Shown here one piece after another: positions 63,997 through 64,000 of a stretch of 64,000 nt of DNA. The notes beneath the pieces were generated by a model that saw only the letters and a program-made list of their open reading frames with translations, did no database searches and was not told where the DNA came from. The stretch is from Rhodobacterales bacterium LSUCC0031 (GTDB taxonomy: Bacteria; Pseudomonadota; Alphaproteobacteria; Rhodobacterales; Rhodobacteraceae), in the NCBI GenBank assembly GCA_015689735.1, contig WVSP01000001.1, positions 732,001 through 796,000 of the forward strand. Reading direction: 5' to 3'. The stretch's first letter is position 1. The number at the start of each line of letters is the position of its first letter. The position numbers and the translations under genes were made by a program.

Positions 63997-64000
63997 GGCG
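63989..64000 (+). CDS. Start of next gene, presumably lolD
   Basis: ATG AAT GAG GCG at 63989-64000 (MNEA) overlaps the lolC stop; an alternative ATG at 63993 gives an ATGA overlap in a different frame. lolD (the ATPase) follows lolC in most Proteobacteria. Only four codons are visible, so the identity is positional. Confidence 0.45.

Overview
The window is a GC-rich chromosomal segment of an alphaproteobacterium, most likely of the family Rhodobacteraceae. Several features point there: an F1-only ATP synthase operon (atpHAGDC) with no F0 genes beside it, phosphatidylcholine synthase, groESL behind a CIRCE element, an Hsp20-DUF1150 pair, the lgt-MidA-pgeF cluster and a one-piece Sat-CysC. I found no rRNA, tRNA, CRISPR array, insertion sequence or prophage. 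Almost all the DNA is coding, with many 4-base ATGA/GTGA overlaps between co-directional genes.

Layout. 1-3.5 kb: metF (cut by the window edge) divergent from metR, then a glycerophosphodiesterase and a SuhB-type phosphatase. 3.5-8.9 kb: phosphatidylcholine synthase, xerC-DUF484, a transaldolase-like aldolase, priA. 8.9-13.5 kb: hisC-tyrC-extensin-like genes, a DUF2125 protein and a ChaC-like enzyme. 13.6-17.4 kb: a MotA/TolQ-like and MotB/OmpA-like envelope pair facing an M23 peptidase. 17.4-21.6 kb: clpA, gloB, a methyltransferase. 21.9-27.4 kb: atpHAGDC, with a large palindrome between atpD and atpC, then an H-type lectin gene. 27.5-36.2 kb: MFS efflux, prs, isomerase/hydrolase pair, threonine aldolase, YcgN, ribF, a PhaJ-like hydratase, a HAD phosphatase, Mn-pyrophosphatase. 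36.3-38.5 kb: groESL. 38.6-44.6 kb: a beta-hydroxyacid dehydrogenase, an isolated phnM, EamA transporter, Nudix, lipase-like hydrolase, purEK, DUF465. 44.7-48.7 kb: hsp20-DUF1150, nadE, a long MORN-repeat protein. 48.8-54.3 kb: NmrA-like/HxlR pair, an HTH-Sat-CysC fusion, trxB, an Lrp regulator and a 43-residue gene. 54.5-64 kb: pgeF-midA-lgt, ubiK, ybjN, proC, a CsaA-like protein, a 2-hydroxyacid dehydrogenase, tdk, a FabH-like synthase, lolC and the first codons of lolD.

How they work together. Most genes are housekeeping: methionine, aromatic/histidine, proline, purine, NAD, flavin and sulfate assimilation, ATP synthesis, replication restart, chromosome dimer resolution and lipoprotein maturation and export (lgt, lolC). 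A heat-shock theme recurs: groESL has an RpoH-like promoter plus CIRCE, and hsp20 has an RpoH-like promoter plus a leader hairpin matching the ROSE RNA-thermometer pattern.

Most unusual items: (1) a MarR/EPS-type winged-helix domain joined in frame to the sulfate-activating enzyme Sat-CysC, with two 19-bp operator-like repeats upstream; (2) the ROSE-like hairpin before hsp20; (3) a four-copy 3'-end module whose 16-base core is identical at all but one position, two copies forming a giant inverted repeat; (4) a MORN protein built from a tandemly duplicated nine-repeat block; (5) a CTGC-N3-GCAG box upstream of a PhaJ-like gene. No defence island or obvious new multi-gene system is visible.
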